A DNA stretch of 64,000 nt from Roseivirga sp. E12 (GTDB lineage Bacteria; Bacteroidota; Bacteroidia; Cytophagales; Cyclobacteriaceae), in assembly GCF_017592825.1 (NCBI RefSeq), contig NZ_JAGFMD010000001.1, positions 248,001-312,000 on the forward strand, read 5' to 3'. Of the stretch, positions 55,185 to 63,459 are shown piece by piece. Positions within the stretch are counted from its first letter, which is position 1. Every line of letters begins with the position of its first letter. The position numbers and the translations under genes are program-made. The notes beneath the pieces are model-generated. The model was not told where the DNA came from. It was given only the letters and a program-made list of their open reading frames with translations, and ran no database searches.

Positions 55185-55188
55185 AACT

Positions 55189-56079
55189 TTATTTCTTAAA
55201 CTGGTTCGATACAATTAGGTCTTTAGTGCCATGTCCCCAAGAGTAGAATCCCTCACCAGACTTTACACCTAGATAGCCGGCAGTCACCATATTTACTAAC
55301 AATGGGCAAGGAGCGTACTTAGGATTGCCAAAACCTTCGTAAAGCACGTTCATAATAGACAGGCAAATGTCTAGACCAATGAAGTCAGCCAATTGTAAAG
55401 GTCCCATTGGATGTGCCATACCTAGCTTCATCACAGTGTCGATTTCTTCTACTCCGGCAACACCTTCGTGCAGCGAAATAATAGCCTCGTTAATCATAGG
55501 CATCAAAATACGATTGGCAATAAACCCTGGGTAGTCATTGACCTCAGTTGGCACTTTGCCTAATTTCTTAGAGGTCTCCATAATCAATGAAGTCACCTCA
55601 TTGGAAGTCGCATAACCTCGGATTACCTCTACCAGCTTCATTACCGGTACAGGGTTCATAAAGTGCATGCCAATTACTTTATCAGGTCTTTTTGTGACAG
55701 AACCAATCTTAGTAATAGGAATCGAAGATGTATTAGAAGCGAGGATACAAGAAGGTTTTGTGAACTCTTCAAGGTCTTCGAAAATCTTTAGTTTGATGTT
55801 TACGTTTTCCGTAGCGGCTTCCACTACCAGATCGGCATTCGATACACCTGTCTTGAGGTCTGTATGGGTGGTGATATTGGATAAGGTGGAAGCTTTTTGA
55901 TTCTCATCAATCTTTTCTTTGGCCACCATACGGTCCAAGTTCTTTTCGATCGTTTTTAGGGCACGATCTAGTGCATCTTGAGAGATGTCGATCAAGTTTA
56001 CTTTGAAACCACTTTGTGCAAAAACATGGGCAATGCCATTTCCCATTGTTCCCGAACCTATTACTGAAATTTGCTCCAT
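55189..56079 (-). CDS. hbd: 3-hydroxybutyryl-CoA (3-hydroxyacyl-CoA) dehydrogenase
   Basis: The 296-aa protein has an N-terminal NAD-binding Rossmann domain (ISVIGSGTMGNGIAHVFAQ, residues 4-22) and a C-terminal 3HCDH domain (ANRILMPMINEAIISLHEGV). The catalytic His is in GMHFMNPVPVMKL near residue 140. It oxidises 3-hydroxyacyl-CoA in fatty-acid degradation or reduces acetoacetyl-CoA in butyrate or PHB pathways; the direction here is not clear since no partner enzyme is adjacent. A -7 box, TATATTTG (56105-56112, minus), lies 25 nt upstream. Confidence 0.94.
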   Translation of the reverse strand: MEQISVIGSGTMGNGIAHVFAQSGFKVNLIDISQDALDRALKTIEKNLDRMVAKEKIDENQKASTLSNITTHTDLKTGVSNADLVVEAATENVNIKLKIFEDLEEFTKPSCILASNTSSIPITKIGSVTKRPDKVIGMHFMNPVPVMKLVEVIRGYATSNEVTSLIMETSKKLGKVPTEVNDYPGFIANRILMPMINEAIISLHEGVAGVEEIDTVMKLGMAHPMGPLQLADFIGLDICLSIMNVLYEGFGNPKYAPCPLLVNMVTAGYLGVKSGEGFYSWGHGTKDLIVSNQFKK

Positions 56080-56104
56080 TATATTATTCTAGTTTTCCTG
56101 TGCG

Positions 56105-56112
56105 CAAATATA
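56105..56112 (-). promoter_or_regulatory. -7 promoter box for the 3-hydroxyacyl-CoA dehydrogenase gene
   Basis: On the minus strand TATATTTG matches the Bacteroidota -7 consensus and lies 25 nt upstream of the ATG at 56079. No good -33 element was seen. Confidence 0.45.
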
Positions 56113-56164
56113 AAAGCAACATCGGCAATAATTGTTTAGCTTCGGATTTATTGATTAAACGGTA

Positions 56165-56830
56165 ATGATAAAGCTCGAAATATGTGCTAGTTCTATTGAG
56201 TCTGCATTGAACGCTCAAAACGCAAAAGCTGATCGTGTTGAACTCTGTTCGGAACTTTCGGTTGGAGGGATCACGCCTAGCAAAGGGATGATCCAAATGG
56301 CGAGAGAGTTGCTGGATATCCCTCTTTATGTGCTGATTAGGCCAAGATCAGGTGACTTCCATTATTCCATAATGGAATTAGAAATTATGAAAGAAGATAT
56401 CGCCTTCTGTGCCGAAATAGGATGTAATGGAGTGGTCATTGGAGCCCTTACCGAAGACCGCAGGATAGATGAAGCCAAAACGATGCTCTTGATGCAAGAG
56501 GCTGGCTTTATGGATGTTACTTTTCATAAGGCCTTTGACGAAGTACAGAATCAATTCGAGGCGCTTGATACTTTGAAAGAAATGGGTGTGCAAAGGGTGT
56601 TAACCTCAGGCGGAGCCGAAACGGCACTGATGGGTATGGACACGCTTGGTGAACTGATAGATGAGGCCGATGATGAAATCATTGTCATGCCAGGGGGAGG
56701 CGTTAGGCCAGAAAATATCGAGCAACTGAAAGGTCTTGGGGCTACCGAGTATCATAGTGCGGCAATGCTTGATGGTGCTAAGCATTCCGACTTGGAAACG
56801 ATTAATCGCTTAAGAGGAGCATTAAGTTAG
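56165..56830 (+). CDS. cutC: CutC-family copper homeostasis protein (TIM barrel)
   Basis: The 221-aa sequence has the CutC signature: KLEICASSIESALNAQNAKADRVELC at the start, RPRSGDFHYS, and the late GVQRVLTSGGAETALMG and MPGGGVRPENIEQL. It forms a TIM barrel. The name comes from copper tolerance in E. coli, although a direct copper role is disputed for several homologues. Its stop overlaps the stop of the convergent hypothetical gene by 4 bp. No copper transporter is near. Confidence 0.94.
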   Translation: MIKLEICASSIESALNAQNAKADRVELCSELSVGGITPSKGMIQMARELLDIPLYVLIRPRSGDFHYSIMELEIMKEDIAFCAEIGCNGVVIGALTEDRRIDEAKTMLLMQEAGFMDVTFHKAFDEVQNQFEALDTLKEMGVQRVLTSGGAETALMGMDTLGELIDEADDEIIVMPGGGVRPENIEQLKGLGATEYHSAAMLDGAKHSDLETINRLRGALS

Positions 56831-57540
56831 TTAGAGTCTTCTCCCCATAGTTCAAGTTCTTTTTTTACCTCAATAAGAATCAGGCTATCACTTCCTCTGT
56901 TATTGATTGTTGAGTTCCTAAGGCTGTAATAGCCCTCGATTATCCTCCCTAACTTATTAACTGATAGGTTGCTAAAAAGAATCGATCGGTTAGCAGGAGA
57001 GCCGCCTGCTTTCAAATTGAGCTGATCCTCAATCTCGTAGAATTGCTTTACATAATCGTTGATCACTTCCTTTCGATTTATCCTGCTTTGGTTATTGCGA
57101 AAGTGCATTTGAAGCTTGCCTTTGAGGTCGTCATTCTTAATGAATGAGTAATACTCGCTATCCAGTTTTTCATACTGAGGGGACACAAAAACCCATGGGG
57201 TCAAACTATTGATGACACCGTCATTAATCAGGTTAATGATAGAATCGGCACTAGCTCTTGTCGGAGTGGCCATAAGGGAGTCAACGGCCTCAAGCCGGTT
57301 AATTGTCCCTTGGATGTAGCCTTGACCATTGGAACGTATATATTCAGAGTTTAGCTCGTAATTGAATTTACCTTGGTTTTCCTCAAGGTCACTTTTGAAA
57401 TCTTTTAGGTGGCGTATGTACTCGTTATCCCTGGCACGTTCGTCCTTGATGCCATCAAAATAGAAAGCACCATAAACGCTTAGGAAAATCAGTAACGCTT
57501 CACCAAACCATCGACCAATTGGCTTTTTATCTCGTCTCAT
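56827..57540 (-). CDS. hypothetical membrane-anchored protein (DUF6090-like)
   Basis: The 237-aa protein starts with a basic tail and one membrane segment (GEALLIFLSVYGAFYFDGI, residues ~13-31), then a charged helical part (ERARDNEYIRHLKDFKSDLEEN) typical of coiled coils. No enzymatic motif is visible. The arrangement resembles the DUF6090 family, whose function is unknown. It follows the EEP-family gene by 24 bp on the same strand, so it may be its operon partner. Confidence 0.65.
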   Translation of the reverse strand: MRRDKKPIGRWFGEALLIFLSVYGAFYFDGIKDERARDNEYIRHLKDFKSDLEENQGKFNYELNSEYIRSNGQGYIQGTINRLEAVDSLMATPTRASADSIINLINDGVINSLTPWVFVSPQYEKLDSEYYSFIKNDDLKGKLQMHFRNNQSRINRKEVINDYVKQFYEIEDQLNLKAGGSPANRSILFSNLSVNKLGRIIEGYYSLRNSTINNRGSDSLILIEVKKELELWGEDSN

Positions 57541-57564
57541 AGCCGAAATCTACTAAAAACGGGC

Positions 57565-58671
57565 CTATTTTAATACTAAGTCTAATAGAATGGGTAGGTG
57601 GTCACTATAACCACCAATGTATTTTGGGCCTTGGTAGGTTCGAAAGGGTCGAGTGGCGCCTGTGGCACCTTCTGTGATTAAAAATGGCATATCAAAGATT
57701 TGGGCAGTTCTTCCTAAGATTGATGTCTTTGCTGAACCATTCATCAATGCCCCAGTAACAATGAACTGATCAATTACGCTCCAGTTATTTTGAAAACTGT
57801 GTGTTCCAGTATTGAACCTGATCGGGTACATCAGGTTGTAAAGGTCTGAGGACTGTAGTTCACTGAGGTTATTATTTACGGCCAAGCCATCTATAATGCT
57901 ATCCTCTTGTGGCTCATCATTGAAATCACCAGTCAGTACAATCAAGGTTTCGGAGTTTAATGAGAGCAAAGAATCTACTTTACTTCGAAGGATCTGGGCT
58001 GCGCGCATTCGTTTCGGTTCTGTTTCAAACTCACCACCGTACTTTGAGGGCCAATGGTTTACAAAGAGGTGGAGAGTGTCCTGGTTGGGTAGCTTTCCAA
58101 TGACATGAAGAATATCTCGCGTCCGACTTGCCGTATCAAAGGGGAATGTCAAGGGGTAGTATTCATAATTGATCAATTCAAACTTATCTGGCCGATAAAG
58201 TGCTGCCACGTCAATCCCTCTATTGTCCGGAGAGTCTTGATGAATAATCTCGTATCCCGCGGTTTTCAGTGCGGTGAAGCCAGTCAGACTGTTTAATACA
58301 TAGCGATTTTCAACTTCGCATAGACCAATCAAGGCAGGAGGTTCCCAGCCACCAATCGCCATTATGGTTTGAGCGAGACGTTTCTGTTTCGTTTCATATC
58401 GCGCTTTGTTCCAAAACCTTCCACCTCTTGGTAGAAATTCCTCATCCATTGTCGTGGAATCGTCAAAGTAATCGAATAGGTTTTCGACATTATAGAATAC
58501 TAGTCTGAGACGATTGTTGTCACGCGCAGTTTCATTAAAGCTTTCTGAGGCTAGGTAGGGTTTTGCCTTTTGTGCGAGGCCGCAAGGGGAGATGCAGAAG
58601 GTCAACAGCACAATCACAATCCACTTGGGCAGAATATGGAGAGATGTAGATTGAGAGACCTTTTTAATCAT
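57565..58671 (-). CDS. endonuclease/exonuclease/phosphatase-family protein, secreted
   Basis: The start at ATG 58671 (MIKKVSQSTSLHILPKWIVIVLL) is preferred to the TTG at 58701, since it gives a normal signal peptide ending near LAQ. The remaining ~330 aa shows EEP features: FYNVENLFDYFDDS, LIGLCEVENRYVL (metal Glu), HQDSPDNRGIDVAALYR (catalytic His), VLTGDFNDEP (Asp/Asn) and GYSDHLPILLDL with the general-base Asp-His. It may act on nucleic acid or phosphoinositides; secretion favours a nutrient role. It overlaps the divergent CvfB-like promoter region. Confidence 0.88.
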   Translation of the reverse strand: MIKKVSQSTSLHILPKWIVIVLLTFCISPCGLAQKAKPYLASESFNETARDNNRLRLVFYNVENLFDYFDDSTTMDEEFLPRGGRFWNKARYETKQKRLAQTIMAIGGWEPPALIGLCEVENRYVLNSLTGFTALKTAGYEIIHQDSPDNRGIDVAALYRPDKFELINYEYYPLTFPFDTASRTRDILHVIGKLPNQDTLHLFVNHWPSKYGGEFETEPKRMRAAQILRSKVDSLLSLNSETLIVLTGDFNDEPQEDSIIDGLAVNNNLSELQSSDLYNLMYPIRFNTGTHSFQNNWSVIDQFIVTGALMNGSAKTSILGRTAQIFDMPFLITEGATGATRPFRTYQGPKYIGGYSDHLPILLDLVLK

Positions 58672-58678
58672 ACCTTTG
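58651..58678 (+). promoter_or_regulatory. promoter of the CvfB-like gene
   Basis: TTG at 58651-58653 and TACCTTTG at 58671-58678 are spaced by 17 bp, a good match to the Bacteroidota -33/-7 pattern. The TSS should be about 30-40 nt before the ATG at 58719. It overlaps the first codons of the divergent EEP-family gene. Confidence 0.55.
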
Positions 58679-58718
58679 TGCGTGTTTAAGTGAAAATACA
58701 AAGACGAAGAGACTTTAG

Positions 58719-59564
58719 ATGATAGAGATAGGAAAAATTCAGAAGTTAAAGATCGCGCGAACAGTAGATTTTGGCTGCTATTTAAACGATGGGGAAGACC
58801 TTGCCGATGAGGTGTTAATTCCTAAAAAGTTTCTACCTGAGACATATGAAATAGGGGATGAATTGGAGGTGTTCGTGTACACGGATCACATGAGTAGACC
58901 TATAGCAGTCACCCGTATGCCGAAAGGCCAAATTGGAGATATGGTAGGTTTGAAAGTAAAGCAAGTGACTGACTTTGGTGCATTCCTTGACATCGGGCTA
59001 GAAAAGGATCTCTTTGTTCCAAATAAAGAACAAGCTATCGATATGGTAGAGGGAAGGTCTTATTTGGTAATGCTGCTGCTCGACCACAAGACCAATCGCA
59101 TGATTGGTACCAGCAAGGTATCAGCCTTCTTAAGTAATGCTTGCCAACTGGCAGTAGGTAATGAAGTGAAGGTCCATATTTGGCAAAGGACCGACCTTGG
59201 TTTTAAGGTGGTGATTAACGAAATGTGCCAGGGCTTGATCTATAGTAATGAGATTTTTGAGGAGCTGACAATCGGTGATGAAAGAAGAGCATATGTAAAA
59301 ACCATTAGAGAAGATGGTAAGATTGATTTGTCTCTCCAGAAACAGGGTTATGAGGCGGTGAAAGATATGAGTACAGACATCCTTGAGCAGCTGATCTCAG
59401 CGGGAGGAGTACTCGAAATGGGGGACAAAAGTAGCCCAGAAGAAATCAAGGAAGCCTTCGGAATGAGTAAGAAGAATTTTAAGAAGATATTGGGCGGGCT
59501 TTATAAGGCCGGAAAGATTGAGATTTTCGATTTTCAGATCAGGCTTAAAAAAGTGGAAGGTTAG
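58719..59564 (+). CDS. CvfB-like S1-domain RNA-binding protein
   Basis: The 281-aa protein has S1-type RNA-binding domains (KLKIARTVDFGCYLND, LKVKQVTDFGAFLDIGLEKDLFVPNKEQ and LGFKVVINEMCQGLIYSNEI) and a C-terminal winged-helix segment (SPEEIKEAFGMSKKNFKKIL). CvfB regulates virulence gene expression in Staphylococcus through RNA binding; here it is probably a general post-transcriptional regulator. It has a good promoter at 58651-58678. A 10-bp inverted repeat (59556-59585) overlaps its last codons and stop. Confidence 0.93.
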   Translation: MIEIGKIQKLKIARTVDFGCYLNDGEDLADEVLIPKKFLPETYEIGDELEVFVYTDHMSRPIAVTRMPKGQIGDMVGLKVKQVTDFGAFLDIGLEKDLFVPNKEQAIDMVEGRSYLVMLLLDHKTNRMIGTSKVSAFLSNACQLAVGNEVKVHIWQRTDLGFKVVINEMCQGLIYSNEIFEELTIGDERRAYVKTIREDGKIDLSLQKQGYEAVKDMSTDILEQLISAGGVLEMGDKSSPEEIKEAFGMSKKNFKKILGGLYKAGKIEIFDFQIRLKKVEG

Positions 59565-59585
59565 CCTGAGGAGTAGCTAACCTTC
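59556..59585. repeat. inverted repeat overlapping the CvfB-like gene stop codon
   Basis: GAAGGTTAGC (59556-59565) and GCTAACCTTC (59576-59585) are perfect 10-bp arms with a 10-nt loop; the TAG stop lies in the left arm. There is no T-run after it, so a Rho-independent terminator is not indicated; it may be a 3'-end stabiliser or a protein-binding site. Confidence 0.6.
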
Positions 59586-59683
59586 ACCTAAACTACCTAT
59601 AAAACTAAAACTAACTTTGAGCTAATTTTAATCTTTACTGACTCACCATTTTAACGAGTAAAACGATTGCACGAAAGCCAATA

Positions 59684-59712
59684 AATCAATCAGCTTATTC
59701 ATCTGATTGGTT
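59684..59712. repeat. inverted repeat, possible weak terminator
   Basis: AATCAATCAG (59684-59693) and CTGATTGGTT (59703-59712) pair with one wobble pair over a 9-nt loop; the plus-strand sequence that follows is AT-rich with a T-run at about 59726-59732. It may end the CvfB-like transcript. The rest of 59586-59833 holds no gene that I can see. Confidence 0.45.
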
Positions 59713-59833
59713 CTTAATTTATGTATTTTTTTCGATTTGAGAAATAATATTCTTGAAAAAGTCCGAAGCAAAAAACAATCAGTTGCTGAATGCCTAATTA
59801 GCCTTATTTTCTACTAAATCATTAGTTGGTTAC

Positions 59834-60199
59834 TCATTTGATATTCACTTCGTTGGCAATACCGAGAGAGGTGAATCGAATCTCAAGAATACGGGGATCT
59901 TCAGGGCTGTTTTCGCAGGCAGGCGAAGGGTCTATGTAATAAATATAGAATGTCTGACTTCTTGAATAGAGTTCTTGATCTTCAGGTTGGCCGAGCGACT
60001 TAATGATGGTCTTCTGGTATAAGCCCAGAAACTTTGACTTTACTTCAATCAAATCATCAATCAGTTCGACACGATCGCCCTTGCATCCATTCAGATCCTC
60101 TTTCCACTTTTTAGTATCAAAGTCACCTAAATCGTTGGGCTTGGAGCAACCAAGAATAAGGCCGGTAATGGTGATGATGAGTAAGAAAGATCGCTTCAT
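59834..60199 (-). CDS. small hypothetical lipoprotein
   Basis: The 121-aa protein has a lipobox signal (LIITITGLILGC, Cys 18). The mature domain has the pattern KTIIKSLGQPEDQELYSRS and RFTSLGIANEVNIK, which vaguely resembles the BamE/SmpA or BLIP-like fold of small outer-membrane lipoproteins; this is a weak call. It follows the sterol-desaturase pair by 1 bp on the minus strand, so it is probably expressed with them. Function unknown. Confidence 0.7.
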   Translation of the reverse strand: MKRSFLLIITITGLILGCSKPNDLGDFDTKKWKEDLNGCKGDRVELIDDLIEVKSKFLGLYQKTIIKSLGQPEDQELYSRSQTFYIYYIDPSPACENSPEDPRILEIRFTSLGIANEVNIK

Positions 60200-60200
60200 A

Positions 60201-61442
60201 TCAGCTGTTATTAACAGGCTGCGAAGTTACTGATCGGGTCTTCAGTAACCAAAGCAATGATCCAAAGATAAATGCTATACTTCCAGAGATTGTAAAAGTT
60301 GATAATTCAAAGTTGGTCAAAAAGTAAAGTAAGGTGATGGGGACTAAGAATAGCCTTGTGATCTCGATTGGAATAGCCCACGACCTTGACTCAAAGAGCC
60401 CACCGAAACTTAGAGTGGAAATAATGATTAAACCTGCCATGGCTGATTTTTCGAGGAGGTTTTCATCAAAGCGATTTAGGTTGAAAAGAAAAAAGGCTGT
60501 GCCTCCCAAAAGAAGTATATAGTGGACGAATACATAGGTATTGACCGCTCTGATGGCATGCAGATCATATTTCTTATAAGTCTTTCTGTCAATGTCGAAA
60601 GGAGCACGATAACCTCCCATGCTTTCGGGTAACCATCCTGGCTTTTTAAATATGTATTTCAGTTTATCTGAGAATCTAGGAATAGTTTTAATGTCTGAAA
60701 TCATGTCAGAATAATGCGCCAGGTTGGCCCAGACGGGATTCCAACTATTAAGGTTCTTGGTGATGCCGTAAGTCGGCTTCTCTTCTTCGGCTTTGAAAGT
60801 GCCAAACATTTTGTCCCAGACAATGAATGTGCCTGCATGATTCTTATCAATGTACTTTGGGTTTCTAGCATGATGCACTCGATGATGCGAAGGCGTATTC
60901 ATAACAGCTTCAAACCACTTGGGAAGTCGGTCTATAGATTCTGTGTGGATCCAGAACTGATATAGCAGGTTGAAGCCTGAAACAGAAAGTAATACCAATG
61001 GATCTATACCTACAAAAGCCATTGGGGTATAGAAGAGTGAAGTCCAAATGATTTGCGTAGAGCTCTGTCTAAGCGCAACGGATAGGTTGTACTCTTCACT
61101 TTGATGATGCACGCTATGGCCACCCCAAAATAGGTTGACTTGATGACTCATTCGATGTGCCCAATAGTAGAAAAAGTCATAAGCGATAAAGGCGATCACC
61201 CATGTCAAGGCGCTGTTTTCTATGGTTTCGAAACGGAAGTGCTCGTAGAGGTAGGTATAGAAGCCTATAGAAAATACTTTTAAGAAAGCACCTGTTACCT
61301 GTGAAGTGACTCCACAGTTGATGTTTGTGATGGCATCGTTAAGCCGATAAGACTTAGTGGCTTTTATGCGGTGAACGATCAATTCAATGCCGATAAGCAG
61401 AAAGTAAACGGGAATGGCTATGACAGTCGGATTGAGACTCAT
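60201..61442 (-). CDS. sterol desaturase/fatty-acid hydroxylase superfamily protein, copy 2
   Basis: The 413-aa membrane protein has about seven helices and the diiron His boxes of the superfamily: HRMSHQVNLFWGGHSVHHQSEEYN near residue 95-115 and HRVHHARNPKYIDKNHAG near residue 185. It resembles alkylglycerol monooxygenase/C-5 sterol desaturase enzymes; the lipid substrate in this organism is unknown. It is one of two close tandem paralogues, 35 bp downstream of the other gene, and it is the second gene in transcription order. A lipoprotein gene follows after 1 bp. Confidence 0.92.
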   Translation of the reverse strand: MSLNPTVIAIPVYFLLIGIELIVHRIKATKSYRLNDAITNINCGVTSQVTGAFLKVFSIGFYTYLYEHFRFETIENSALTWVIAFIAYDFFYYWAHRMSHQVNLFWGGHSVHHQSEEYNLSVALRQSSTQIIWTSLFYTPMAFVGIDPLVLLSVSGFNLLYQFWIHTESIDRLPKWFEAVMNTPSHHRVHHARNPKYIDKNHAGTFIVWDKMFGTFKAEEEKPTYGITKNLNSWNPVWANLAHYSDMISDIKTIPRFSDKLKYIFKKPGWLPESMGGYRAPFDIDRKTYKKYDLHAIRAVNTYVFVHYILLLGGTAFFLFNLNRFDENLLEKSAMAGLIIISTLSFGGLFESRSWAIPIEITRLFLVPITLLYFLTNFELSTFTISGSIAFIFGSLLWLLKTRSVTSQPVNNS

Positions 61443-61477
61443 CCCACTAACTTAATGAAAAAACAATTCTGAATAAA

Positions 61478-62704
61478 TCAGGCAGTCACTGGCCTTGGCT
61501 TATGTTTTGTCGTATTCAGCCAGAGAGAAGATAATAACAAGTATCCGGTAGCAATTATGAGTAAAGTGAGTCCAGGGTTCAGCCCCCCGAAAATGTAAAT
61601 AAAGCCAAGAGACATAAAGACTAGCCTGAAAACTTCAACCCCTCGACTCCATTTTCTGTGCTCGAACAATAAGCCGAAAGAAGCGACAGAAAAGATGATC
61701 AGGACAGCGGATATAACCTTTTGAATAGTATCCATCTCTTTAAGGAAGTACAAGAAAGAGAGTGTAGTGAGCATAATGACAACAAACTGAATGATCACAT
61801 AAAAATTAAGTCGAGACGAAGTAGTGTTTTGAAACTTCTTATAATTCGGGTCGATTTCTGGAGCTGGTTCATAGCCACCAAGATACTCAGGTTGCCAGCC
61901 TGGCTTATTGACCAAAAGCCTGATTTTATCTTTCAGCTTTGGTATTTTTTTGAGGTTTCTATAGATCTCGGTATAGTGAGCAAAGTTGGCCCAAACGGGG
62001 TTCCAACTTTTAAGGGGCTTGGTAATTCCGTATTGCGGACGTTCTTCTTCAGCCGCAAAACTCCCAAAAAGTTTATCCCAAATAATTAATGTCCCTGCAT
62101 GGTTCTTATCAATGTATTTCGGGTTTCGTGCATGATGTACCCTATGGTGAGATGGTGTGTTGAATACTGCTTCAAACCACTTGGGCATTTTACTGATAGA
62201 TTCAGTGTGTATCCAGAATTGATAGACAAGATTTATTCCTTGAGCAACAATGAAAACAATAGGATCGACTCCTAATAAGGCTATGGGCAAATAGAAGAGA
62301 AAGGTCCAAAGAATTTGAGTAGAACTTTGTCTCAATGCTACTGAAAGATTGTACTCCTCGCTTTGATGGTGAACACTATGACCTCCCCAAAACAAGTTGA
62401 TCTCATGGCTCAGGCGATGTGCCCAGTAGTACATAAAGTCAAAAGTGATAAAAGCCACGGGAAAGGCCCACCAAACCATTGGGATGTGTAGGAGCCCGTA
62501 GTTGGCTTCCATATAGGTATAGGCATTGAATAAAATAACCATCAGGAAAGCTCCAGTGATCTGTGAAACAACTCCACAGTTGATATTTGTCATCGCATCT
62601 TTAAGGTTGTAAGACTTTGTTGCATTGACCCTATGTACTATGAACTCGACACCTATCAAAAGGAAGTAGACGGGGATGGCAATGACGGATGGATTGATGC
62701 TCAT
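61478..62704 (-). CDS. sterol desaturase/fatty-acid hydroxylase superfamily protein, copy 1
   Basis: The 408-aa paralogue shares its opening almost residue for residue with the neighbour (PVYFLLIGVEFIVHRVNATK and TNINCGVVSQITGAFL) and has the same His boxes (HRLSHEINLFWGGHSVHH, HRVHHARNPKYIDK), so a tandem duplication is the simplest explanation. Divergence is mostly in the second half (for example LLVNKPGWQPEYLGGYEPAP). It is the first gene of the minus-strand run. Both probably hydroxylate or desaturate a lipid such as an alkyl ether or hopanoid, but this is inference. Confidence 0.92.
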   Translation of the reverse strand: MSINPSVIAIPVYFLLIGVEFIVHRVNATKSYNLKDAMTNINCGVVSQITGAFLMVILFNAYTYMEANYGLLHIPMVWWAFPVAFITFDFMYYWAHRLSHEINLFWGGHSVHHQSEEYNLSVALRQSSTQILWTFLFYLPIALLGVDPIVFIVAQGINLVYQFWIHTESISKMPKWFEAVFNTPSHHRVHHARNPKYIDKNHAGTLIIWDKLFGSFAAEEERPQYGITKPLKSWNPVWANFAHYTEIYRNLKKIPKLKDKIRLLVNKPGWQPEYLGGYEPAPEIDPNYKKFQNTTSSRLNFYVIIQFVVIMLTTLSFLYFLKEMDTIQKVISAVLIIFSVASFGLLFEHRKWSRGVEVFRLVFMSLGFIYIFGGLNPGLTLLIIATGYLLLSSLWLNTTKHKPRPVTA

Positions 62705-62842
62705 CAGCAGGCTTGTTTATTATGGTTTCTTAATAGAGACTCCTATAGGAGATCAGAGGTTGCTGCAAATTGCGAATATTCAATTGTTATATGATGAAAC
62801 CAAGTTCTATCCATTATCTTCGCGCTCGATTAAAAGTCAGAG

Positions 62843-63313
62843 ATGGATAAGTTTATAGGGTTCTTTAGAAACGTAACAATTTTGTTGTTTACTGGCGCTT
62901 TGATCTGGTCATATGCCTTTATGGCCAGCCAGGTCAATTACCGCTTCGATCCAGCCGGAGATGCCTTGGGTACTGCCAGTAAGAATACCTACTTTTTTGG
63001 AGCCATTATCGTCTTCCTTTTGGCCAATGTAGTGTGCAGCTATTTCACTCGCGTACTTAAAAAGATTACAACAACCGAAGATGGACGAGGCATAAGGAAT
63101 AGGTCTCTAAAGAAAGACCTGATTAATTGGATCAAAGGCTTCGCTGGAGTGCTGAATCTTTTCTTCAGTTTAATACTCGTTTTTTTAGGCTTGATGAATA
63201 TGTCGGCAGATTATAACATCAAGACACTAGGGTTCTACGTGTACCTTGGGCCGGTATTAATTCTAAGTTGGTTCTTCTACTTAGCAGTCATTCTTGGCAA
63301 GCGAAGAAGTTAG
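62843..63313 (+). CDS. hypothetical membrane protein
   Basis: The 156-aa protein has four hydrophobic segments (ITILLFTGALIWSYAFM-like at ~12-28, FFGAIIVFLLANVV, GVLNLFFSLILVFLGLM and FYVYLGPVLILSWFFYLAVIL) and basic loops. I do not recognise the family. It starts 138 bp from the divergent hydroxylase and about 146 bp before parE. A TATCTTCG box at 62817-62824 is a near match to a -7 element. Confidence 0.65.
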   Translation: MDKFIGFFRNVTILLFTGALIWSYAFMASQVNYRFDPAGDALGTASKNTYFFGAIIVFLLANVVCSYFTRVLKKITTTEDGRGIRNRSLKKDLINWIKGFAGVLNLFFSLILVFLGLMNMSADYNIKTLGFYVYLGPVLILSWFFYLAVILGKRRS

Positions 63314-63459
63314 TAATCTTCTCATTATCAGAGGCTGAGCAATTGCTTGTTCGGAAGCTCGCTACTAGACGTGCATTTCTAGATTTTTAATTCTAAATTC
63401 CGACTTCAATGAGTGCTAATGAGCACAGTTGTCTAAGAACCTTTTGTTTGAAATTTTGA

